Assembly (NCBI RefSeq): GCF_900112245.1
Contig: NZ_FOYX01000002.1
Span: 620,001-684,000 of the forward strand
DNA length: 64,000 nt
Origin: Maribacter stanieri
GTDB lineage: Bacteria; Bacteroidota; Bacteroidia; Flavobacteriales; Flavobacteriaceae
Direction of reading: 5' to 3'
The position numbers and the translations under genes are program-made. The first letter of the stretch is position 1. Each line of letters opens with the position of its first letter. Of this stretch, positions 17,564-25,960 are shown piece after piece. The notes under the pieces are model-generated. The model had not been told where the DNA came from, did not search any database, and saw only the letters and a list, made by a program, of their open reading frames with translations.

Positions 17564-20500
17564 ATGATCAAAACCACTAAACGTTCAATAAAGCAACTAT
17601 GCTTTTTATTATGCTGTATTGCATTATGTACAAACTGCACAAAAAAGAAAGATAATATCTTAGTTTTCAGTAAAACACAAGGCTTTAGACATGGCTCTAT
17701 AGAGGCTGGCATTGAAGCTATTAAAAAATTAGGAGAGGAAAATGGATATAATGTTATCGCAACAGAAGATGACAATTATATGGTAGAAGATTCTCTAAAA
17801 AATTATGCCGCAGTTATATTTAATAATACCACTAGAGATATTTTAAATGATGTTCAACAGGCAGATTTTGAACGTTACATTCAAGCAGGTGGAGGCTTTG
17901 TTGGTATTCATGCAGCTACAGACACTGAATATGATTGGCCTTGGTATAACAAATTAGTTGGTGCGGTATTCAATAATCACCCGCGTATTCAAGAAGCAAA
18001 ATTGATTGTTAACGACAAATCCCACTCATCTACCCAGCATTTAGACGAATCTTGGACCAAAAGTGATGAGTGGTATAATTTCAAGAATATCAATCCAGAT
18101 ATTAATATACTTGTTTCTATTGACGAGAGTAGTTATGAAGGTGGTACAAACCCAGAAAACCATCCTATTTCTTGGTATCACAATTATGATGGCGGTAGAG
18201 CATTTTATACTGAAATGGGACATACAGATGAAACATTTCTAAACCCAAAATTCTTAAATCATTTACTTGGTGGTATCAACTATGCCGTTGGTAATGGCAC
18301 ATTAAACTATTCCTTAGCTAAAACAGATAGGGTACCGCCAGAAGATCGCTTTGTTAAAAACATATTAGACTTTAATTTGAATGAACCTATGGAGTTAGAC
18401 GAACTTCCCGGTAGAGGAATTTTGTTCATAGAACGCCATGGTGCTTTAAAACTATTTGATTTTAAAACAGAAAAAACAAAGACCATAGCTCAGTTAGACT
18501 TGTTTTATGGCAATGAAGATGGACTCTTAGGCTTAGCTGTAGATCCTAATTACCTTCAGAATAATTGGGTTTATCTTTTGTATTCCGTTAAAGATGATAT
18601 GTCTAAACAACATGTTTCTCGCTTTATACTAAAGAACGATAAACTCGATTTAAATTCTGAAAAAGTATTAATGGAAATACCCACAGATCGTCATTGCTGC
18701 CATAGTGGTGGTGCTTTAGAATTTGGACCTAATGGTAATCTTTTCATTGCTCTGGGTGATAATACAAACCCTTTTGAATCATCCGGGTTTGCGCCAATGG
18801 ACGAACGCCCCAACAGATCCGGATGGGATTCTCAACGTTCTGCCGCCAACACAAATGACCTAAGAGGTAAAATATTACGAGTAAAACCTGAAGCAGATGG
18901 TAGTTACACTATCCCAGAAGGAAATCTTTTCCCTGTTGGAACAAACAAGACTAGACCTGAGATTTATGCCATGGGGTTAAGAAACCCATTCAGACATTCC
19001 ATTGATAGCAAAACAGGATTTTTATACTGGGGAGATATAGGACCAGATGCCGGAAAAGCAGATCCTAATCGAGGTCCTAGTGGTATGGGTGAATATAACC
19101 AAGCTAGGAAAGCTGGTTTTTGGGGTTGGCCATTTACTAGAGGTTATAATGAAGCTTATAATGATTTTGATTTTGCAACCAATATTACAGGTGATAAATT
19201 CGATCCAGAACACCTCATCAATAATTCACCAAACAACACCGGTATTCAAGAGATGCCTCTTGCTCAAAAATCTATGATACCAATGACATACTATAGATCA
19301 GATGAATTTCCTTGGATGGGCGAAGGCGGTATAAACCCTATGGCGGGACCGGTTTTTCACGAATCGGACATGACTGGTGCCGAAAATCTTTGGCCAAACT
19401 ATTTTGAAGATAAATTGTTCGTTTATGAATGGATGAGAGATTGGATTTATGTTATTACGCTAGATGAAAATCAGAATTATGTAAAGGCCGATGCGTTTAT
19501 GCCCAATGAAGAATTTTCACATCCTATGGATATGATTTTTGCTTCTAACGGAAATATGTATATACTGGAATATGGTCAAAAATGGAATTCACAAAATTTA
19601 GATGCTCGTTTAAGTAGCATTACATACATAAAAGGAAATAGAGAACCGGTTGCAAAATTTGACCATGACAAGACCGTTGGCGCTTCCCCTTTAAACGTAC
19701 AATTTTCTGCAAAGAACTCAATTGATTTTGACAACGATGCACTTACCTACGATTGGTATTTTACTGAAGAGGTATCTCAATCTCAAGAGCAAAATCCTGA
19801 ATTCGTTTTTACTGAAGACGGTAGTTATAATGTAGTTTTAAAGGTTACCGATACTGATGGTAATTCATCTACTACGAGTTCAAAAATTTTGGTAGGTAAT
19901 GACACTCCTACTTTAGCAATAAATATTACCAACAAAGACTCTATTTATTGGGATGGCAAGAAATTGGAATATGAGATCATCGTAGAAGATAAGCAAGATG
20001 GTTCAACACAAAATAACTCCATTTCTGCGGAGGATGTAAAAGTGACTTTTGATTATTTACCTGAAGGGAGAGATTTTGTAAAAGCCACTTTAGGACATCA
20101 ACGTAACCTCGAACCTCTTGGTAAAAAAGCTATTGAAGCGTCTGACTGTAAAGCATGTCATGCTGTATTGGATAAGGTCAACGGACCAAGTTATACAGAC
20201 ATTGCGAAACGATATAGTAAAGACGACACAGGGTATCTAGTTTCTAAAATTATTAAAGGTGGCGGTGGCGTTTGGGGCGAGAATGCTATGTCGGCCCACC
20301 CTCAACTTAGCGTAGAGGAGGTTTCTTTAATGGTAGAATATATATTGGATTTAAAACCTTCAACTGAAGTAGTTAAAAAATCTCTTCCACTTAAAGGTAC
20401 ATTAACTTTCAATGAACACATGGGTAAACAAGGTGAAGGAAATTATGTTTTAATGGCTTCATATCGCGATAAAGGCAATCTAAACCAACCAAATTCTGAA

Positions 20501-20929
20501 CTCACCGTTAGTGAGCAAATTATCTTTAAAAGTCAGAAAATAGAAGCTGAAAATGCAGACGAAATTAAAGAAGGTACTGGAACCTGGAGTACAAGTAAAT
20601 CTAGAGTTGTTGGTGTTCTACAAGATGGTTCTTTCTTAAAATTTAATGACATTAATTTAAAAGACCTGAAACATTTAAAATTTGCAGCTTTTTATAATCT
20701 AGATCAAGAATTTAAAGGTGCTGTAGAAATACATGAAGACCGTATAGATGGTAGAATTATAGGCAAACAACTATTGGGGCATAATGGGAAAGAAGAAACA
20801 GTTTACTATAATATACCCGTTTCTACAACTAAAGAAAATGCCACACTATACTTAGTCTTTAAAAACAAAGAAAATACAACGCAGAACATTTGCCATGCAG
20901 ATTGGATATCTTTCGACTATAAACGTTAA
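17564..20929 (+). CDS. Multidomain ThuA / PQQ-sugar dehydrogenase-like / PKD / cytochrome c / CBM6 protein
   Basis: A large exported protein (1121 residues) with an N-terminal lipoprotein-like signal. Order of domains: ThuA-like glutamine-amidotransferase fold (about 30-240, RHGSIEAGIEAIKKL...GGGFVGIHAATDTEYDW); a GSDH/PQQ-type six-bladed propeller (about 260-690, GLLGLAVDPNY, HCCHSGGALEFGPNGNLFIALGD); PKD domain (about 690-775); class I cytochrome c with CxxCH at Cys862-Cys865-His866 and a likely axial Met near 909; C-terminal CBM6-like domain (about 990-1121). It probably oxidises a sugar or glycoside and passes electrons to its own haem (inference). A small hairpin lies at 17481-17501 upstream; a strong terminator follows. 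Confidence 0.88.
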   Translation: MIKTTKRSIKQLCFLLCCIALCTNCTKKKDNILVFSKTQGFRHGSIEAGIEAIKKLGEENGYNVIATEDDNYMVEDSLKNYAAVIFNNTTRDILNDVQQADFERYIQAGGGFVGIHAATDTEYDWPWYNKLVGAVFNNHPRIQEAKLIVNDKSHSSTQHLDESWTKSDEWYNFKNINPDINILVSIDESSYEGGTNPENHPISWYHNYDGGRAFYTEMGHTDETFLNPKFLNHLLGGINYAVGNGTLNYSLAKTDRVPPEDRFVKNILDFNLNEPMELDELPGRGILFIERHGALKLFDFKTEKTKTIAQLDLFYGNEDGLLGLAVDPNYLQNNWVYLLYSVKDDMSKQHVSRFILKNDKLDLNSEKVLMEIPTDRHCCHSGGALEFGPNGNLFIALGDNTNPFESSGFAPMDERPNRSGWDSQRSAANTNDLRGKILRVKPEADGSYTIPEGNLFPVGTNKTRPEIYAMGLRNPFRHSIDSKTGFLYWGDIGPDAGKADPNRGPSGMGEYNQARKAGFWGWPFTRGYNEAYNDFDFATNITGDKFDPEHLINNSPNNTGIQEMPLAQKSMIPMTYYRSDEFPWMGEGGINPMAGPVFHESDMTGAENLWPNYFEDKLFVYEWMRDWIYVITLDENQNYVKADAFMPNEEFSHPMDMIFASNGNMYILEYGQKWNSQNLDARLSSITYIKGNREPVAKFDHDKTVGASPLNVQFSAKNSIDFDNDALTYDWYFTEEVSQSQEQNPEFVFTEDGSYNVVLKVTDTDGNSSTTSSKILVGNDTPTLAINITNKDSIYWDGKKLEYEIIVEDKQDGSTQNNSISAEDVKVTFDYLPEGRDFVKATLGHQRNLEPLGKKAIEASDCKACHAVLDKVNGPSYTDIAKRYSKDDTGYLVSKIIKGGGGVWGENAMSAHPQLSVEEVSLMVEYILDLKPSTEVVKKSLPLKGTLTFNEHMGKQGEGNYVLMASYRDKGNLNQPNSELTVSEQIIFKSQKIEAENADEIKEGTGTWSTSKSRVVGVLQDGSFLKFNDINLKDLKHLKFAAFYNLDQEFKGAVEIHEDRIDGRIIGKQLLGHNGKEETVYYNIPVSTTKENATLYLVFKNKENTTQNICHADWISFDYKR

Positions 20930-20949
20930 CAGTAAATACTGAATTAAAC

Positions 20950-20983
20950 AAAAGAGGCTTCAATTAAATTGAAGCCTCTTTTT
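20950..20983. terminator. Bidirectional terminator
   Basis: AAAAGAGGCTTCAATT and its complement form a long perfect stem with T-rich flank on the right and A-rich flank on the left. It separates the convergent ThuA multidomain gene and the ABC transporter operon. Confidence 0.88.
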
Positions 20984-21031
20984 TACATTATTAGTTTGAA
21001 GTAATAATATATACCTCTCGTGGTTGAAAAT

Positions 21032-21724
21032 TTAAATAGAAAGTACTGATTTATCTATTATACGACCATCTTCCATCTCTATAATATAATCGGTTCGTTT
21101 AGCAAAATCTTCATCATGTGTCACTACCAATAACGATAGCCCCTCCTCCTCTTTTAATTGCTTAAAAATATTAAATACATTATCAGAATTATAACTATCT
21201 AAATTACCGGTAGGCTCATCTCCCATTAGTATTATGGGATTATTTATTAATGCCCTGGCGATTGCCACACGCTGTTTTTCACCACCAGAAATACGCGATG
21301 CTTTTTGCAGAGCCAAAGACCCTATGCCTAACATTTTTAATTTCTGCATAGCATCATGCTCAATCTCTTGATGACTTTTACGAGCTAACTTTTTTGCTGG
21401 CAACATTACATTCTCTAATACACTAAATTCTGATAACAAATAATGAAACTGGAATACAAACCCAATATGTTCATTTCTAATTCTTGACAATTCTGAAGCT
21501 AATCTACCGCTTACCAAGGTATCGTTTAAATATAATTCGCCAGTATATTCTGTATCCATGGTAGATAATATATATAGCAATGTGGATTTACCTGAACCAG
21601 ATTTACCCATAATCGATGCGAATTCTCCTCTTTTTATGGCAAACGTAATATCTTTTAAAACATGAAAATCTTTAGGTTTTAAAAAATGTTTATTTATGCC
21701 CTTGGCTTCAAGTACTTTATCCAT
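21032..21724 (-). CDS. ABC transporter ATP-binding protein (MacB/LolD type)
   Basis: A 230-residue cytosolic ATPase. Walker A is GKSGSGKST (about 40-48), the signature ISGGEKQRVAIARAL and Walker B ILMGDEPTGNLD follow, and the switch His is in VTHDEDF. It belongs to the LolD/MacB subfamily that powers FtsX-type permeases. It is the last gene of a three-gene operon after the permease (11 bp) and adaptor; together they form a tripartite-type export or lipoprotein/antimicrobial efflux system. Substrate unknown. Confidence 0.92.
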   Translation of the reverse strand: MDKVLEAKGINKHFLKPKDFHVLKDITFAIKRGEFASIMGKSGSGKSTLLYILSTMDTEYTGELYLNDTLVSGRLASELSRIRNEHIGFVFQFHYLLSEFSVLENVMLPAKKLARKSHQEIEHDAMQKLKMLGIGSLALQKASRISGGEKQRVAIARALINNPIILMGDEPTGNLDSYNSDNVFNIFKQLKEEEGLSLLVVTHDEDFAKRTDYIIEMEDGRIIDKSVLSI

Positions 21725-21735
21725 GTTCTATATGC

Positions 21736-22998
21736 TTAAGTGCCTCTTATAATTTTTACCGGATCTATATGCCTTGCTTTAAGAGATGGTAACCAACCTG
21801 CAACAAATGTTGATATTAGCGCGAATACAATACCTATTATATAATAACCTACGCTAAAATCGACAGGGTACGTTGTAATAGTTGGCAATGCTTCCGTTTC
21901 AAAAGGTACGCCATCAATAATTACAGATAGTACAAACCCTAACAGTAATCCTAAAATACCACCTACAATACCTATAATCATGGCTTGACTCATAAATATC
22001 AACTGAACATCGTAACCTGAAAAACCTGTAGCTTTTAAAATCGCTATATCTTTCATTTTTTCATAAATGAGCATGTTCAGAATATTATAGATTCCAAAAC
22101 CTGCAACTATAAGTAGTGTAATGGATACGGCATAGGTTATTAAGTTTCGAATATTAGACCCTGTTTCAAATTGAGCATTTGCTTCATTGATGTCAGTAGC
22201 AGTAACATTGTACTGTTTTTCTAAAAGTTGAGCTAAGGCAGGTGAATCTTCAATAACATTTAGCTTAACATTAATATCTGTAATGTAATTTTGCGCTTCG
22301 CCTAAAATTTGCTGTACAGTTTTTAAATTACAGAAGCTTTGCGAATTATCAATATCTGCAATTCCACTTTGATAAATACCAACAATTTTTAAAGGAAAAA
22401 TTGCCCCTCTTACGGTACTGATTTGTACTCTATCGCCCACAGATAAAGACAACTTACTTGCCAATCCTGATCCTAATAAAATACCGTTATCCGTATTTTT
22501 CAAAGCTTCTGGACTACCCTCAACAATATAATCGCGCATATTAGATAGTCTTGTTTCCTCCATTATGTCTACACCAACCAAGGTACCACCAAGATCTAGA
22601 GCTCCAGATAAATAGAATATTTGTGCCCTTACCTGTGGCGTAGCCCCTTTTACCTTATCTTTTTTCTTTAAATAATCTAAAATGGGCAATGCATTATGAA
22701 TCTTCTTTTGACCTTGCTTAGGCTTTATAGAACTGATCATATGCACCGAATTCTCAAATTCTTCATATAATGAAATGGGCTGATTTGCCGTAGGTTCTAT
22801 CTCATTATACAAGTGAATATGTGGAGTTTGGTTTAATATGAGGCTATCTAACATGGTATTAAGACCAGTCATAAAACTAACCATGGTAATATAAGCACCA
22901 ATACCAAATGTGACCCCTAAAGATGCTGTTGCGGTAGATTTCATCTTAGTTAAAAGATGTGTTTTTGCTATATTCAGTATAACTTTCCAGTTTGTCAT
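21736..22998 (-). CDS. ABC transporter permease (FtsX/MacB family)
   Basis: A 420-residue inner-membrane protein. One N-terminal membrane helix (about 18-42) is followed by a large periplasmic MacB_PCD domain (about 45-280) and a three-helix FtsX block at the C-terminus (about 285-410) with the DIAILKATGFSGYDV coupling segment. It overlaps the adaptor gene by 4 bp (22995-22998), indicating translational coupling. It works with the ATPase encoded downstream. Confidence 0.9.
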   Translation of the reverse strand: MTNWKVILNIAKTHLLTKMKSTATASLGVTFGIGAYITMVSFMTGLNTMLDSLILNQTPHIHLYNEIEPTANQPISLYEEFENSVHMISSIKPKQGQKKIHNALPILDYLKKKDKVKGATPQVRAQIFYLSGALDLGGTLVGVDIMEETRLSNMRDYIVEGSPEALKNTDNGILLGSGLASKLSLSVGDRVQISTVRGAIFPLKIVGIYQSGIADIDNSQSFCNLKTVQQILGEAQNYITDINVKLNVIEDSPALAQLLEKQYNVTATDINEANAQFETGSNIRNLITYAVSITLLIVAGFGIYNILNMLIYEKMKDIAILKATGFSGYDVQLIFMSQAMIIGIVGGILGLLLGFVLSVIIDGVPFETEALPTITTYPVDFSVGYYIIGIVFALISTFVAGWLPSLKARHIDPVKIIRGT

Positions 22999-24077
22999 AC
23001 TTTTGGTTTTAAAAGCTTGGTAGATTCAGTTATGCCAGATACAATCTCCACGCTTTCTAAATTTTTAAAACCTACCTCAACTTGTACTTCACCCTCTTCA
23101 GTTTCCACCATATTCCCATCCATTAAATATTCTATAGGTATCGTTAGCACATCTTCTTTTTCAGAAATAACAATATTACCTTCTCCAGCTAACCCTGGAT
23201 ATAACGTAGCAGGTGTTTTGGTAAACAATGCCTCAATTGTAAAGGTTTGTGACCGCTCATCTTTTTGAGGATATATTTTACTAACCGAAGCCGTAAAAAC
23301 TTCTTTTGGGTAAGCATCTAAGGTTACCAAAGTTTGCTGACCAACCTTTACTTTAATGATATCGACCTCATCTATTAGCATTACAATTTTAAAATTAGTA
23401 GCACTGCCTATAGCGCCCAAAGGTTCTAAAGTATTAACAAGCTCACCAGGCTCTTTTAAAATAGCATATACCCTACCGTTAATTTTACTGTTTACGGTAT
23501 AATCATCTATAACTATTTGGGTAGTAGAATAGCTATTTTTAGCTTGTTCCATTTTAGTCTCCAAATCATACTTAGTACGGGCATACCTAGCTTTTTGCTG
23601 TTTTAATTGATTCTCTGAAAGTTCATAGGCCAATTTTTTTGTATCATATTCAGATTTTGAACCTATATTTTGATCCCAAAGACGCTTCTGTCTACTAAAA
23701 TTGATAGAATCATTAGTAAATTTTAATTTTACCGAATAAATATCATCTTCAATATCCTTTAATATAGCTGCATTGCCCTGTACATTTTCTTTTGATTGTT
23801 GTAAGGATAAATAAGCATTGTCTGAATTTAGTTTAGGGGCACGATCGTTAATTTTTAGGATTGCATCACCTTTTTTAACAAGGTCTCCTTCCTCAACTAA
23901 ATTCTCATCTAAAATACCTGCTACAACCGTGTAAATTTTGTACAAACTATCTGGCTGTATGGTAACTGAAGCATATACAGATGATGTTAGCTTAGCTTTT
24001 TGAGGATATACCGTTTCGCGCTTTTGCGAACACGATAAAAACAATACAAACAGTAAACAGATTTTTAATTTTTGCAT
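22995..24077 (-). CDS. Membrane fusion (HlyD/MacA-like) adaptor lipoprotein
   Basis: A 360-residue periplasmic adaptor with a lipoprotein signal (lipobox-like LFLSCSQ). A split biotinyl-lipoyl domain (VAGILDENLVEEGDLVKKGDAIL; INGRVYAILKEPGELV) flanks a long coiled-coil hairpin (about 85-185), followed by beta-barrel segments. First gene of the operon with the MacB-like permease and ATPase. Upstream the operator at 24235-24246 points the other way, with no matching -7 on this strand. Confidence 0.9.
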   Translation of the reverse strand: MQKLKICLLFVLFLSCSQKRETVYPQKAKLTSSVYASVTIQPDSLYKIYTVVAGILDENLVEEGDLVKKGDAILKINDRAPKLNSDNAYLSLQQSKENVQGNAAILKDIEDDIYSVKLKFTNDSINFSRQKRLWDQNIGSKSEYDTKKLAYELSENQLKQQKARYARTKYDLETKMEQAKNSYSTTQIVIDDYTVNSKINGRVYAILKEPGELVNTLEPLGAIGSATNFKIVMLIDEVDIIKVKVGQQTLVTLDAYPKEVFTASVSKIYPQKDERSQTFTIEALFTKTPATLYPGLAGEGNIVISEKEDVLTIPIEYLMDGNMVETEEGEVQVEVGFKNLESVEIVSGITESTKLLKPKV

Positions 24078-24234
24078 AACTAATATTTGTTATACCTCAA
24101 ATTAAGCGGAATATTTAAAGTTATACTATGAGTAAAATCATATTCAATTAATTGATACGTAATCTACTTTACAATTCATAAAATGAAAAATAGCTATGTA
24201 ATTCTGGATTAATCGCTACGCTTCTCATTTATCA

Positions 24235-24277
24235 TGATTTTCGTCATAATATCTCACTATCCTTCTCTCTAACTTTA
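24235..24277 (+). promoter_or_regulatory. Crp/Fnr-like operator plus -7 element for the 24.3-25.8 kb genes
   Basis: TGATTTTCGTCA (24235-24246) is 33 bp centre to centre from TAACTTTA (24270-24277). The first gene of the run starts at 24307. Confidence 0.7.
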
Positions 24278-24306
24278 TGGTCTATTCATAATTAAATATT
24301 GATAAC

Positions 24307-24765
24307 ATGAGCAGCTTTAGAAATAGACCCAAAGACAATTACATTCACGAAGCGGACTGGGACTCACTTTACGTACTAACAGAACATTGGAAATCTGATA
24401 TCACTTTTTATAATGAAGACCTAAAGTTCTTACATCTTTTAATAGAAAAGTACTTTATGTGGATGGCGAAGAAAGAAAATATTGATATGGTAAGGGAAAT
24501 GGAAGTAAGCCTTATTGACACTGATAAGAAATGCGATACACTGGCAAAACAAGTAGATATCCATTTACATCACTTAGCTGAATTAATAGAAAACCCATTT
24601 GCATATGATTCACATCAATTTAGAACCGAACATGCACAACTTGAAGATGACCTTGCGCTATTTGTAAAGCAATATAGAACTAACCGTAAAGAAGTTTTTG
24701 CTATCACCGAATATGTTATTGATGGTGAAGAAATGGTAAAACGATTAGGTATTACCAGAGCATAA
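24307..24765 (+). CDS. Conserved-looking hypothetical helical protein
   Basis: A 152-residue soluble protein predicted to be almost wholly alpha-helical. It has no signal peptide. Several His and acidic residues occur (YIHEADW, HLHHLAELIE, HQFRTEHAQLEDDL), which recalls the four-helix hemerythrin/DUF family, but the spacing does not let me assign metal ligands. It is the first gene behind the shared operator and is followed by a universal stress gene and a 71-residue protein. Function unknown; a stress-linked role is inferred from context. Confidence 0.6.
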   Translation: MSSFRNRPKDNYIHEADWDSLYVLTEHWKSDITFYNEDLKFLHLLIEKYFMWMAKKENIDMVREMEVSLIDTDKKCDTLAKQVDIHLHHLAELIENPFAYDSHQFRTEHAQLEDDLALFVKQYRTNRKEVFAITEYVIDGEEMVKRLGITRA

Positions 24766-24806
24766 AAACCAAACTATTTATGTATTAAATTCAAAGCTTT
24801 TCAACT

Positions 24807-25616
24807 ATGAAAAAAGTTATTATACCTACAGATTTTTCTGTAAATGCACTAAAAGCAATTGATTACGCTCTTGAGCTTTTTAAAAATGAGGCATGCACTT
24901 TTTACATTCTTCATGGCTACCATAATGCGCCGTCATCAGAAATGTCTAAATCTGCCACTCAAAAATCTTTAGATTTTTTGGTAAAAAGTTTAGAATTACA
25001 AACTGCGGATAAAGATTTCTATTTTGAAGGTATTTTAAAAACGGAATCTGTTTTGAATTTAACGAACCAATCTCAAAACATCATAAACGCAGATTTTGTT
25101 ATTATTGGCACAAAGGGCACATCTACTTTCAGTCAGATTTTTATTGGTAGCAATGCTTTAGATCTAATTAAGCATCTAGAAAATTCAGCTTTAATTATTG
25201 TTCCACCAGAATATAAGAGGTCTAGTTCAAAAGAAATTGTTTTGGCTACCGATTATAAACATACGTTTACAAATGCAGAGTTATCTCCTCTTTTGAAAAT
25301 GGTTAACTTAAAAAAAACTACTTTAAATATTGCACATGTCAAAACCGAAGAAGCTTTAAGCGATGAACAAAAATCGAACAAAGAATTATTGAAAAGTGAA
25401 TTGAAAGAAGTTAAAAATCATTTTTTTGAAATTGAACTTCAAGACAATGTGGCTTATACTCTTTATCAAATTGAAAAAGAAAATAAGAGTATTGACACCA
25501 TGGTAATTTTAAAAACCAAACATGGCTTTTTCAATCAACTCTTAAGAGAAAATATCATTAAAAATCTAAGTGCTAAAACAAAAATTCCTTTATTAGTTTT
25601 ACCACAAGTCAATTAA
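24807..25616 (+). CDS. Universal stress protein, two UspA domains (copy 7)
   Basis: A 269-residue tandem UspA protein, the shortest of the seven. The N-terminal nucleotide motif is GTKGTSTFSQIFIGSN with SALIIVPP after it, so the conserved 'CPvl' is replaced by 'SAlI'. The C-terminal domain has VILKTKHGFFNQLLRENIIKNL, the same degenerate arrangement as copies 1-6. It lies 41 bp after the helical protein and 14 bp before the small protein, in one probable operon. It is 13 kb from the main usp cluster. Confidence 0.88.
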   Translation: MKKVIIPTDFSVNALKAIDYALELFKNEACTFYILHGYHNAPSSEMSKSATQKSLDFLVKSLELQTADKDFYFEGILKTESVLNLTNQSQNIINADFVIIGTKGTSTFSQIFIGSNALDLIKHLENSALIIVPPEYKRSSSKEIVLATDYKHTFTNAELSPLLKMVNLKKTTLNIAHVKTEEALSDEQKSNKELLKSELKEVKNHFFEIELQDNVAYTLYQIEKENKSIDTMVILKTKHGFFNQLLRENIIKNLSAKTKIPLLVLPQVN

Positions 25617-25630
25617 TTAAAACAAAGAAT

Positions 25631-25846
25631 ATGAAGCAATTACATAAAATACTTAATGAAATCACAGAACTTACATTGAACATAGAAACGAATTACCCAG
25701 AGCTTTATCGATCATTAGATGAAAACCCCTTAACCTTACCTGTTATTCAACATCCGCACATGGACAAAGAGATTATGCATGAATATCTTGAAAGTTTAAA
25801 ACAACTCTTAAATCATTATTTAGATGAGCATAAAACTGCTCTTTAA
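25631..25846 (+). CDS. Small hypothetical protein (71 aa)
   Basis: A short soluble helical protein with the sequence feature LTLPVIQHPHMDKEIMHEYLESLKQLL, which has a Pro/His-containing turn between two helices. It starts 14 bp after usp copy 7 and ends the run behind the operator at 24235. No family recognised; possibly a small partner of the stress proteins. Confidence 0.55.
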   Translation: MKQLHKILNEITELTLNIETNYPELYRSLDENPLTLPVIQHPHMDKEIMHEYLESLKQLLNHYLDEHKTAL

Positions 25847-25960
25847 AAATCAATTTAAAATTAGATTTTATAAAATTATCAAGTTCGTAATAAATATTAG
25901 TTGACGACTATTTCCATTTTATAATATGAATAAAAACATATCGCAAAAGACCAATACTAA

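Noticed and set aside
24078..24234. Operator at 24235-24246 acting on the divergent ABC efflux operon
   Set aside because: The minus-strand octamer at 33 bp (TAATCCAG) is a poor -7 match, so only the plus-strand gene is assigned.
25902..25913. Half-match TGACGACTATTT upstream of the AarF-like gene as a ninth operator
   Set aside because: Only the left half-site fits and no convincing -7 octamer lies 33 bp further, so it does not meet the module definition.
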